Source: JBFELO01 sp041552055 (GTDB lineage: Bacteria > Acidobacteriota > Thermoanaerobaculia > Thermoanaerobaculales > Sulfomarinibacteraceae). Taken from it: DNA of 9,711 nucleotides. Under the pieces are notes generated by a model. That model made no database searches, was not told the origin of the DNA, and worked only from the letters and a program-made list of their open reading frames with translations. How positions within the stretch are numbered: the stretch's first letter is position 1; each line of letters opens with the position of its first letter. Made by a program: the position numbers and the translations under genes. This document shows positions 1 through 6,146 of the stretch, piece after piece. The DNA lies in contig JBFELO010000168.1 in the NCBI GenBank assembly GCA_041552055.1, forward strand, positions 1-9,711, in the 5' to 3' direction.

Positions 1-392
1 ACCTTTGGCGCGATCCGCTTCGCGGGGTCGGCGAGAGGGGAGGCGGGACGCATTCGGCGGCAGCGCCTGCGGCGCCGCACGGGCTCGGGCTCGAGTCCTC
101 GCCCTGCCTCGAGGTCGCTTCCGGCTTTACCGTCGCCTCCGGCGTCGGCGACCCACCGTCGTCAGCGAGTGGCCAATGGCCGGCCCTCCCTCCCTCTTCG
201 ATCCCCGCCGGCCTTGGCCACGATCGCTGCCGCCGGATGGGTTCTGCTGCGGCCCGCGATGGACCGCCATCTGACGCGCTGACACGCGCCACCTGGCAGC
301 CCCTCGCGACCCTCGCCACGAAGCCTGCGCGATCTCGAGGCCGCCGACCATGGGAGGGCTTGAGGGGTTGAAGACGCTTTGACTGAGATGGT

Positions 393-419
393 CCGGTCAA
401 GCCGGTCAAGCCGGTCAAG
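393..419. repeat. Three tandem copies of a 9-bp unit
   Basis: CCGGTCAAG occurs three times head to tail without mismatch, at 393-401, 402-410 and 411-419. Two copies of a related 9-mer, CCCACAAGC, follow at 420-428 and 436-444. The array is non-coding and lies about 65 bp upstream of the nadA -35 box. It could be slippage-prone DNA, a copy of a dispersed repeat, or a spaced protein-binding array. Its role cannot be told from this window. Confidence 0.75.
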
Positions 420-433
420 CCCACAAGCCCCCA

Positions 434-460
434 CGCCCACAAGCGTTGCGAGCGTGGGCG
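434..460. repeat. Inverted repeat upstream of the nadA promoter
   Basis: CGCCCAC at 434-440 pairs perfectly with GTGGGCG at 454-460, leaving a 13-base loop that can add a further GC/GC pair. A GGGGCCCC palindrome (460-467) overlaps its right end. No T-run follows on either strand, so it is not a typical intrinsic terminator. It overlaps the second CCCACAAGC copy of the adjoining repeat cluster, so it may belong to that repeat rather than to nadA control. Confidence 0.45.
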
Positions 461-483
461 GGGCCCCCCAGTGAATTGCTGAC

Positions 484-512
484 TTGACAAACATAATACT
501 CATTGCTAGCAT
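484..512 (+). promoter_or_regulatory. nadABC promoter, sigma70-type with extended -10
   Basis: A perfect -35 box TTGACA lies at 484-489. A 17-base spacer separates it from TAGCAT (507-512), which matches four of six positions of TATAAT. An extended -10 TG lies at 504-505, one base before the -10 box. The expected transcription start is near 519, giving an untranslated leader of about 68 nt before the ATG at 587. The region is conspicuously AT-rich in GC-rich surroundings. A 21-bp operator-like site (494-514) covers most of the spacer and the whole -10 box. Confidence 0.75.
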
Positions 513-514
513 AA
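494..514. promoter_or_regulatory. Operator-like site 1, over the nadA -10 box
   Basis: This 21-bp site has half-sites TAATACTCA (494-502) and CTAGCATAA (506-514) around a three-base centre. It matches the downstream site at 556-576 in 15 of 21 positions. The differences are the second base plus five contiguous central positions, so the outer arms ATACTCA and AGCATAA are identical. Its own dyad symmetry is weaker (5 of 9 pairs). A protein bound here would block the -10 box. The regulator is not identifiable from the window. Confidence 0.55.
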
Positions 515-522
515 GAGTTCGA

Positions 523-546
523 GGCCGGCTTTGCCGGTCGTTTATT
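523..546 (+). other. Leader hairpin followed by a short T-rich run
   Basis: GGCCGGC (523-529) pairs with GCCGGTC (533-539) around a TTT loop, with one G-T wobble, and TTTATT follows at 541-546. It would form within a few bases of the predicted 5' end of the nadA transcript. It could stabilise the message, act as a weak attenuator, or be a leftover intrinsic terminator. The T-run is short and interrupted, so efficient termination is doubtful. Confidence 0.4.
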
Positions 547-555
547 GGGAGTTAG

Positions 556-576
556 TTATACTCAGATTGAGCATAA
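556..576. promoter_or_regulatory. Operator-like palindrome 2, in the nadA leader
   Basis: TTATACTCA (556-564) and TGAGCATAA (568-576) form an inverted repeat around a GAT centre, with 8 of 9 base pairs complementary; only 560/572 mismatch. It sits between the predicted transcription start and the nadA ribosome-binding site (578-581), a good place for a repressor roadblock. Its start is 62 bp from that of site 1, close to six helical turns, so two bound dimers would face the same side of the DNA. From memory, it resembles the ATACTC/GAGYAT-type palindromes predicted for the NadQ regulator before nadABC in alphaproteobacteria; I could not verify that. Confidence 0.7.
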
Positions 577-586
577 TGGAGATTCC

Positions 587-1612
587 ATGCAACGAAGAGA
601 AAAGATCGAGGCGCCCCCTCTGAACGAGGCGCTGGTCCAGACGTCCCCGGCGTATGCCAAGGTGCGCCATCTTATCCCGGAGATCGAGTGGGCGGCGCAC
701 GCGCCGCTGATCGCCCAGATCGAGCGCCTCAAGGGGGCCCGGAACGCGGTCATCCTGGCCCATAACTACCAGACTCCGGAGATCTTCCACGTTGTCGCCG
801 ATATCACGGGGGACTCGCTGGCGCTGGCCAAGCGCGCGGCGGACTCCGAGGCCGACATCATCGTCCTGTGCGGCGTCCACTTCATGGCCGAGACCGCCAA
901 GATCATCAACCCGGGCAAGACCGTCCTGATCCCCGACCTCGAGGCGGGGTGCTCGTTGGCCGAGTCGATCACTGGAGCCGACGTGCGGACGCTGAAACAG
1001 CGATACCCTGGCGTCCCCGTGGTGACCTACGTGAACACGTCCGCCGAGGTGAAGGCCGAGACCGATGTCTGCTGCACCTCGGCCAACGCGATCGAGGTGG
1101 TGGAGTCGCTGGGCGTCGACCGGGTGATCTTCCTGCCGGACGAGTACCTGGGCCGGTGGGTGGCGGCCAACACCGACGTCGAGGTGATCCTGTGGAACGG
1201 GCGCTGCGAGGTGCACGAGCAGTTCACGGCCGACGACGTGCGCGACTACCGTAGTCAGTTCCCTGGCGTCAAGGTGATCGCCCACCCCGAGTGCAGCCCC
1301 GAGGTGCTGCACGAGGCCGACATGGTCGGCTCCACGTCGGGGATGATCTCCTACGTCGCCGAGAAGCGGCCGGAGCGGGTGGTGATGATCACCGAGTGCT
1401 CCATGAGCGACAACGTTTCGGCCGAGTTCCCCGAGCTGGAGTTCGTGCGGCCCTGCACCATCTGTCCCCACATGAAGAAGATCACCCTCGGCAAGATCGT
1501 GGAAAGCCTGCAGCATCTGCAGCACGAGGTGACGGTCGATCCGGAGGTGGCGAAGCGTGCGCGGCGCTCGGTGGAGCGGATGCTCGAGGTCGGACGGGGG
1601 AGCGGCGGATGA
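587..1612 (+). CDS. nadA: Quinolinate synthase NadA
   Basis: NadA is the cytoplasmic [4Fe-4S] enzyme that condenses iminoaspartate from NadB with dihydroxyacetone phosphate to give quinolinate. The protein has 341 residues; E. coli NadA has 347. Aligning to the E. coli sequence from memory, the cluster ligands are Cys122 (EAGCSL), Cys207 (NGRCEVH) and Cys293 (CPHMK), with a further Cys at 290. Other family motifs are AHNYQTPEI near 58, NTSAEVKAETDVCCTSANA near 150-168, HPECSPEV near 233, and VGSTSGM near 247. I chose the ATG at 587 because GGAG at 578-581 lies five bases upstream. The in-frame TTG at 545 has no such site and would place operator 2 inside the gene. It is the first gene of nadABC; its TGA overlaps the nadB ATG. 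Confidence 0.96.
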   Translation: MQRREKIEAPPLNEALVQTSPAYAKVRHLIPEIEWAAHAPLIAQIERLKGARNAVILAHNYQTPEIFHVVADITGDSLALAKRAADSEADIIVLCGVHFMAETAKIINPGKTVLIPDLEAGCSLAESITGADVRTLKQRYPGVPVVTYVNTSAEVKAETDVCCTSANAIEVVESLGVDRVIFLPDEYLGRWVAANTDVEVILWNGRCEVHEQFTADDVRDYRSQFPGVKVIAHPECSPEVLHEADMVGSTSGMISYVAEKRPERVVMITECSMSDNVSAEFPELEFVRPCTICPHMKKITLGKIVESLQHLQHEVTVDPEVAKRARRSVERMLEVGRGSGG

Positions 1613-3210
1613 GCAAGATCACGCCGAGGCCGCCCGATGCGATTCGTGAGGCGGACGTCGTCGTTCTCGGCAGCGGCGTCGCCGGTTTGGCGACCGCGCT
1701 CCACGCGCGCGGCCGGCGGGTCACCGTGCTCAGCAAGACGGAGTTCGCCGGCGGCGGCTCCAGCGTGCTCGCGCAGGGCGGGGTGGCGGTGGCCCTCGGG
1801 CTCGACGACTCACCGGAGCAACACGCCCGGGACACGATGAAGGTGGGCGGCGGCCTGAACGACCCACGCGTCGTGCAGTTGGTGACCCAGGAGGGCCCGC
1901 GTCGGATCCGGGAGATTTTGCATCTTGGGGCACGGTTGGACCGCGACTCGAGCGGCCGCCTGGCGATGGGGCGGGAGGCGGCCCACAGCCGGCGTCGTGT
2001 GGTGCACGCCGCCGGTGACGCCACCGGGGCAGAGCTGGTGCGAGCCCTGTCTGAAGCCGTGCGGGGCTTGCCGAACGTCCGCTTCGAGGACCGGGTGCTG
2101 GCCCTGGAGCTGGTGGTGGATCACGGCCGTGTCATCGGCCTGATGGCGATCGATGGCAGCGGCGAGCTCACGCTGCACTCCTCGTCGGCCGTCGTGCTCG
2201 CCACCGGCGGCATCGGCCAGCTATACCTGCACACCACGAACCCGGCAGAGGCCACCGCCGACGGGCTTGCCATGGCGGCGCGGGCAGGCGCCCGGCTCGC
2301 CGGGATCGAGTTCGTTCAGTTTCATCCGACCGCCCTGGCGGTCGGAGAGAACCCGCTCCCACTGCTCACCGAAGCGCTTCGGGGAGAGGGCGCTGTGCTC
2401 GTCGACGAGACCGGATCCCGCTTCATGGAACGAATCCACGCGGAGGCCGAGCTGGCTCCCCGCGACATCGTCGCGCGAGCGATCTGGCGGCATGAGCAAG
2501 ACGGACACGACATATTCCTCGACGCCACCGGCCTCGCCGGCCGTATTGCGGACCGGTTTCCGACCGTACTCGAGCTCTGTCTGCAGCGAGGCCTCGATCC
2601 CAGGTTGCAGCCGATGCCGGTGACGCCGGCCGCCCACTACCACATGGGTGGGGTTGCCGTGGACCTCGACGGCAGGACTTCGATCGATGGTCTCTGGGCG
2701 TGTGGAGAGGTGGCGCACACCGGGCTCCACGGTGCCAACCGGCTCGCCAGCAACTCGCTGCTCGAGGCGCTGGTGTTCGGCTCGCGCATCGGTGAACGGC
2801 TGGCCGCCTCGGGTTCCGGGCAGTCGGCGGCCCGGGCTGGTTCTCTGCCGACCGTCCCTCGGCTGCAGGTCGCCCACACGCCGCGCCTCGCCGGAACGTC
2901 GGCCGAGATCGCCGCGCGCCTTCGCACAGTGATGTGGGACGGCGTCGGTCTCGAGCGGACCGCACAGGGTATGCGCCGGGCAATGTGGGAGATCCGTCGG
3001 CTGAGCGAGGACGCGCCGGACGGTCTCGGCGAGCTCGTCAACCTGCTGGACGCAGCGCGATTGGTGGCCCGGGCGGCCTGGGCGCGCACCGAGAGTCGTG
3101 GCGCGCACCACCGCAGCGACATCCCGTGGCAGGATCACCACTGGTGCCAGGATCTGTTCTTCGACGGCCACGAGGCCATCGAGCCGCGACCGGTCGCGGT
3201 CGCGGGCTGA
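1609..3210 (+). CDS. nadB: L-aspartate oxidase NadB
   Basis: NadB is the FAD enzyme that oxidises L-aspartate to iminoaspartate, the substrate of NadA. The protein has 533 residues against 540 in E. coli. It shows the dinucleotide-binding GSGVAG (21-26), SSVLAQGGVA (51-60), and Glu123 in GREAAHSRRR. Further on come FVQFHPTAL with His239, RGEGA (258-262), Arg285 in APRDIVAR, HYHMGG (343-348) and NRLASNSLLEALVFG (377-391). His239, Arg285, His343 and Arg378 correspond to active-site residues 244, 290, 351 and 386 of the E. coli enzyme, numbering from memory. The helical C-terminal domain (about 430-515) is present. The ATG overlaps the nadA stop as ATGA, with GGAG at 1599-1602, so translation is probably coupled. 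The open frame continues upstream into nadA, but that part is a shadow. Confidence 0.96.
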   Translation: MSKITPRPPDAIREADVVVLGSGVAGLATALHARGRRVTVLSKTEFAGGGSSVLAQGGVAVALGLDDSPEQHARDTMKVGGGLNDPRVVQLVTQEGPRRIREILHLGARLDRDSSGRLAMGREAAHSRRRVVHAAGDATGAELVRALSEAVRGLPNVRFEDRVLALELVVDHGRVIGLMAIDGSGELTLHSSSAVVLATGGIGQLYLHTTNPAEATADGLAMAARAGARLAGIEFVQFHPTALAVGENPLPLLTEALRGEGAVLVDETGSRFMERIHAEAELAPRDIVARAIWRHEQDGHDIFLDATGLAGRIADRFPTVLELCLQRGLDPRLQPMPVTPAAHYHMGGVAVDLDGRTSIDGLWACGEVAHTGLHGANRLASNSLLEALVFGSRIGERLAASGSGQSAARAGSLPTVPRLQVAHTPRLAGTSAEIAARLRTVMWDGVGLERTAQGMRRAMWEIRRLSEDAPDGLGELVNLLDAARLVARAAWARTESRGAHHRSDIPWQDHHWCQDLFFDGHEAIEPRPVAVAG

Positions 3211-3240
3211 TGCGCAACGGTTGTGCGCCGGAGGCCCCCG

Positions 3241-4110
3241 ATGACGCAACACAATCTGCCCACGCTGTACCCGATCCAGTATCGGGATCTCATTGATCGA
3301 GCGCTCATCGAGGACCTCGGACGGGGCGGTGATCTCACCTCGAGTGCGACCGTGCCACCTGACCTGGTCGGCACCGCGCGGCTCGTCACCCGCGAATCGG
3401 GGATCGTGGCCGGGACACAGGTGGCGATGGCCGTGTTCCGAGCGCTCGACCAGGAGGTGGTGCGTGTCTCCTCGGCACAGGATGGAGCGTCCGTGGGTGT
3501 GGCGGATGAACTGCTCGTCGTCACGGGCTCCGTCCGGTCGATCCTCGCAGCCGAACGCACCGCGCTCAATTTCCTCGGTCGCCTGGGCGGCATCGCGACC
3601 CTCACGGGCCGATTCGTGGCCGCGGTCGCCGGCCATGGGGCCGTGATCGTGTGCACGCGCAAGACCACGCCGGGACTGCGGACGCTCGAGAAGTACGCCG
3701 TCCGCTGCGGCGACGGTGCGAACCACCGTTTCGGGCTCGACGATGCAGTGCTCATCAAGGACAACCACCTGCTCGCGGCCGGCGGCGTGCGCAATGCGGT
3801 CGAGCGCGCGCGTGCGATGGTCGGCCACACCGTCACGGTCGAGCTCGAGGTGGACACCCTCGAGCAGCTCGAGGAGGCGCTCGCGCTTGGTGTCGACGCG
3901 GTGCTGCTCGACAACATGTCGCTGGAAGAACTCCGTCGGGCGGTGGAGATGGTGGCCGGCCGGATCGTGACCGAGGCCTCCGGCGGCGTCACCCTCGACA
4001 ACGTGGCCGAGATCGCGGCGACCGGGGTCGACCTGATCTCGGTCGGAGCGCTCACCCACAGCGTCCGGTCGCTCGATGTCTCCCTAGAGCTCGAGCTCGC
4101 CCCAGCCTGA
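3241..4110 (+). CDS. nadC: Nicotinate-nucleotide pyrophosphorylase (carboxylating) NadC
   Basis: NadC (quinolinate phosphoribosyltransferase) converts quinolinate and PRPP to nicotinate mononucleotide, CO2 and pyrophosphate. The protein has 289 residues (297 in E. coli). The N-terminal sandwich domain begins EDLGRGGDLTS (24-34). The barrel domain has AERTALN (104-110), TRKTTPGLR (139-147), KYAVRCGDGANHRFGL (151-166), LIKDNH (171-176), VELEVD (200-205), LLDN (222-225), EASGGV (245-250) and SVGALTHS (267-274). Asp158 replaces the middle glycine of the usual CGGG; everything around it is normal. I chose the ATG at 3241 because GGAGG at 3230-3234 lies six bases upstream; the in-frame GTG at 3223 precedes that site. 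The gap to nadB is 30 nt, so one transcript is likely. Confidence 0.96.
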   Translation: MTQHNLPTLYPIQYRDLIDRALIEDLGRGGDLTSSATVPPDLVGTARLVTRESGIVAGTQVAMAVFRALDQEVVRVSSAQDGASVGVADELLVVTGSVRSILAAERTALNFLGRLGGIATLTGRFVAAVAGHGAVIVCTRKTTPGLRTLEKYAVRCGDGANHRFGLDDAVLIKDNHLLAAGGVRNAVERARAMVGHTVTVELEVDTLEQLEEALALGVDAVLLDNMSLEELRRAVEMVAGRIVTEASGGVTLDNVAEIAATGVDLISVGALTHSVRSLDVSLELELAPA

Positions 4111-4135
4111 CCGCGGCTTCCCCCTGTGCCATAAT
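4107..4135 (+). promoter_or_regulatory. Candidate promoter for the acyl-CoA dehydrogenase gene
   Basis: CTGACC (4107-4112, four of six matches to TTGACA) is followed, after exactly 17 bases, by CATAAT (4130-4135, five of six matches to TATAAT). Transcription would start near 4142, about 24 nt before the GTG at 4166. The -35 overlaps the nadC stop codon. If active, the dehydrogenase would be expressed separately from nadABC, although read-through remains possible because no terminator is visible in the 55-nt gap. Confidence 0.45.
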
Positions 4136-4165
4136 CTGGGCCGCTCCGGATCGGGAGGTGTCGGC

Positions 4166-5794
4166 GTGAGAGAACGAGGGGGTCTGGATGACGAATCGCT
4201 CGGTATCGTGCTGCAGACGCTGCGCACGGTGACCGAGCGGCGGCTCGACAAGGACGCGCGGCTCGCACTCGACGAGGAGGACCAGTTCCCGATCGAGCTC
4301 GTCAACGAGATGCTCGGGCCCGAGCTCGGCCTGCACCTGCTGTTCCTGCCCGAGGAGGTCGGCGGACTCGGCGGCGGCGGCCGCGATCTGTTCCGGGTCT
4401 CCGAGGAGATGGCCAGGGTGGACCTCGGGGTGGCGACGGCCTTTCTCGCGATCGCTCTCGGGGTCGATCCGATCATCGTCGGCGGCACCGACGAGCAGAA
4501 GCAGCGCTGGCTCGGCCGGATCGCCGACGAGGGGCTGATCGTTGCCTACGGCGTCACCGAGCCCGAGGCCGGTTCCAACGTGGCCCGCCTGAAGACCGTG
4601 GCAGAACCGATCAGTACCAACGGCTCTATCGAGGGTTACCGGCTGACCGGGACCAAGCAGTTCATCACCAACGGCGGCGTGGCCCAGATCTTCACCGTGT
4701 TGGCTCGCGCTCCGGGCGGACCGTCGTTCTTCGTCGTCGACCGGGACACGCCCGGGTTGTCGGTCGGCGCCCCCGAGAAGAAGCACGGGATCCGCGCCTC
4801 CAACACCACCCAGGTGATTCTCGAGGACGTGCAGGTGCCGGCCGACCAGCTGCTCGGGCTCGAGGAGGGCAGGGGGCTCGATCAGGCCAACGAGGTGTTC
4901 GGATTCACCCGCCTGATGGTGGCTGCGTTCGGCCTCGGTGCGGGTGAGGAAGCGCTTCGGCGAGCCGTGGCCTACGGCCACGACCGTAGCCAATTCGGCG
5001 TGCCGCTGTACTCGAAGCAGGGCTTTTCGCACAAGCTGATCGTCCCGCACGCTGTCCGGCTCGAGGCGGCGCGCGCCTACTGCGAGGAGGTTGCGACCCG
5101 GCTCGACGACGGCGAGGCGGGCCTCCAGGTGGAAGGGGCGGTGGCCAAGCTGTTCGCGACAGAGGCCGGCAACGCGGCCGCCGACGCGGCAATCCAGGCG
5201 CACGGTGGCTACGGTTACACCCACGAGTACGAGGTCGAGAAGATCCGCCGTGACGTCAGGATCACCACCATCTACGAGGGTACCTCGGAGATCCTGCAGA
5301 ACATCATCGGCACCCACAGGTGGCGGGCGGTGGTCAGGACCAAGGGCGGCTTCTACCACGAGATGGCGGACTCGCTGCGGCAGATCGGCACCGGAGAGGC
5401 GGCGGCGCTCGCCGCCGACGCCCTCGCCGAGACCGTGCTCGCGTGCCACGGCAAGCGGCTGCCGCGGGAGCAGTTCGTGCTCTTCGAGCTCGCCCGGCTG
5501 GCGGCCGAGGTCGAGACCGCGGTGGCGCTCGCGCGCAAGGCGGCGAGCGGGGACGGCCGACGGCACGAGCTCCTGATGCCGGCCTCCCGGGTGCATGCGG
5601 CCGCCGCCGCCCGCGACGTGGTGACGACCGGTCTCCGGCTGCTGCTGGGCAGCGGCCGCTTCTTGGATGACGAGATCGCTGATTACCGATCGCGCGCCCG
5701 ATTCGACGACGCCCTGGCCGCCTCCACCGGCGAGCTGGAGCTCATGAACGAGGTCGCCGCCGCGCTGGAAGACGGGTTCGATTTCACCGACTGA
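4166..5794 (+). CDS. Acyl-CoA dehydrogenase family protein with long C-terminal extension
   Basis: A cytoplasmic FAD enzyme that introduces an alpha-beta double bond into an acyl-CoA, passing electrons to an electron-transfer flavoprotein. The substrate cannot be told. Of 542 residues, the catalytic core covers about 1-385: AYGVTEPEAGSN (127-138, flavin-binding), GTKQFITNG (162-170), DRSQFG (273-278), AIQAHGGYGY (342-351) and TTIYEGTSEI (367-376). Glu371 sits where the catalytic base of medium-chain dehydrogenases lies. Residues about 386-542 form an extra Ala-rich, probably helical domain, so the protein exceeds the usual ~380 residues and resembles the longer VLCAD/ACAD9-like architecture. 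The start is GTG, with GGAGG at 4154-4158 seven bases upstream. It lies 55 nt after nadC; nothing shows a functional link. Confidence 0.9.
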   Translation: MRERGGLDDESLGIVLQTLRTVTERRLDKDARLALDEEDQFPIELVNEMLGPELGLHLLFLPEEVGGLGGGGRDLFRVSEEMARVDLGVATAFLAIALGVDPIIVGGTDEQKQRWLGRIADEGLIVAYGVTEPEAGSNVARLKTVAEPISTNGSIEGYRLTGTKQFITNGGVAQIFTVLARAPGGPSFFVVDRDTPGLSVGAPEKKHGIRASNTTQVILEDVQVPADQLLGLEEGRGLDQANEVFGFTRLMVAAFGLGAGEEALRRAVAYGHDRSQFGVPLYSKQGFSHKLIVPHAVRLEAARAYCEEVATRLDDGEAGLQVEGAVAKLFATEAGNAAADAAIQAHGGYGYTHEYEVEKIRRDVRITTIYEGTSEILQNIIGTHRWRAVVRTKGGFYHEMADSLRQIGTGEAAALAADALAETVLACHGKRLPREQFVLFELARLAAEVETAVALARKAASGDGRRHELLMPASRVHAAAAARDVVTTGLRLLLGSGRFLDDEIADYRSRARFDDALAASTGELELMNEVAAALEDGFDFTD

Positions 5795-5804
5795 TCACGT
5801 CTTG

Positions 5805-5830
5805 CGGCCGTGCTGACGTGGCACGGGCCG
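5805..5830. terminator. Hairpin between convergent genes
   Basis: CGGCCGTGC (5805-5813) pairs with GCACGGGCCG (5821-5830), nine base pairs with one bulged G around a seven-base loop. It lies 11 nt after the dehydrogenase stop and 43 nt after the stop of the small minus-strand gene. No T-run follows on either side, so it would have to act as a Rho-assisted or structure-only bidirectional terminator. An alternative overlapping fold using 5818-5838 is possible. Confidence 0.4.
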
Positions 5831-5872
5831 TGCTCCACGACAACGCGATGATGCCCACAGCCGGACGCATGC

Positions 5873-6070
5873 TCAAGGCGTTCGACCCGCCAGCCGAAAC
5901 GCCCACACAGAGAGAATCCCCGGGAACACCGTGCCCCCCCAGGAAACCCACATGGGAACCGCCCAGGGGCCGTACTGGAGCTCCCATCCGTTGAGGACGC
6001 GAAGCAGGTGGAGGATTGCGACAAGACAGAAGGCAACGCCGGAGATGAGCAGATAGGACCGGACGTTCAT
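5873..6070 (-). CDS. Small two-helix membrane protein, unknown function
   Basis: A 65-residue hydrophobic protein with two predicted membrane segments: about 5-24 (starting SYLLISGVAF) and about 38-58 (AVPMWVSWGG onward). A short loop, RVLNGWELQYGPW, joins them, and the C-terminus is basic (FRLAGRTP). From memory it resembles a family of ~65-75-residue hypothetical proteins with a YLLISG start and a VPMWVSW motif; I cannot name a function. The gene is well supported despite its size: the ATG has AAGGAG seven bases upstream, and the segment pattern is coherent. It starts four bases after the stop of the kinase-start remnant and 75 bases after the end of the large kinase gene, so it probably shares that transcript. 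Confidence 0.75.
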   Translation of the reverse strand: MNVRSYLLISGVAFCLVAILHLLRVLNGWELQYGPWAVPMWVSWGGTVFPGILSVWAFRLAGRTP

Positions 6071-6074
6071 CGTT

Positions 6075-6146
6075 TCACTCCTTCGGTTTGCCGCGACTTC
6101 CGATCGGATCGAAGATGCGGTAGTGGGAGAGGGCGGTGCCGATCAT
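6075..6146 (-). pseudogene. Truncated start of a second Ser/Thr kinase gene (23 codons)
   Basis: The ATG shares its A with the TGA of the kinase gene upstream (TGATG), and GGGAG lies six bases before it. The product begins MIGTALSHYRI, then FDPIGSRG, and ends GKPKE. The start closely matches the canonical N-terminus of PknB-type kinases of this kind (MIGTTLSHYRI, then xxxxGxGGMG), known from memory. The similarity stops within the glycine-rich loop, and the stop codon follows seven residues later. The last two codons carry the AAGGAG ribosome-binding site of the small membrane gene. The best reading is a second tandem kinase gene deleted except for its first ~18 codons. The residual frame may still be translated and couple its neighbours. 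Chance similarity is possible in 23 codons but seems unlikely. Confidence 0.6.

Larger units (their letters stand above)
1..483. other. Gene-free GC-rich stretch with short hairpins
   Basis: I see no supportable gene in this stretch. Open frames exist on both strands, but their translations are Arg/Pro/Ala/Gly-rich, low in complexity and match no family I know. The stretch does hold short GC-rich inverted repeats. One is CCGC-TTC-GCGG at 15-25, extendable to 12-29 with a bulge. Another is GCGCC-TGC-GGCGC at 63-75. A third is GTCGCC at 132-137 with GGCGAC at 147-152. They resemble extragenic palindromic DNA, though no long unit repeats exactly within the window. The first bases could be the untranslated tail of a gene lying left of the window. 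Confidence 0.5.

Noticed and set aside
1..483. CRISPR array or small RNA in the repeat-bearing left region
   Set aside because: The repeat units are only 9 bp and contiguous, with no spacers; no tRNA or known RNA fold was recognised.
162..512. Open frame of 116 residues upstream of nadA (minus strand)
   Set aside because: It runs through the tandem repeat (giving LDRLDRLDR) and across the nadA promoter, with no domain or ribosome-binding site support.
545..586. TTG start adding 14 residues to NadA
   Set aside because: No ribosome-binding site precedes it, and it would make the operator palindrome at 556-576 coding; the ATG at 587 has GGAG at the right distance.
542..1525. 327-residue open frame on the minus strand
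   Set aside because: Antisense shadow of nadA; His/Asp/Gly-rich low-complexity translation.
2221..4059. 612-residue open frame on the minus strand
   Set aside because: It lies antisense to well-supported nadB and nadC. Its translation is rich in Arg, His and Asp with no family motif, as expected of GC-rich shadow frames.
4052..5596. 514-residue open frame on the minus strand
   Set aside because: Antisense shadow of the acyl-CoA dehydrogenase and the end of nadC.
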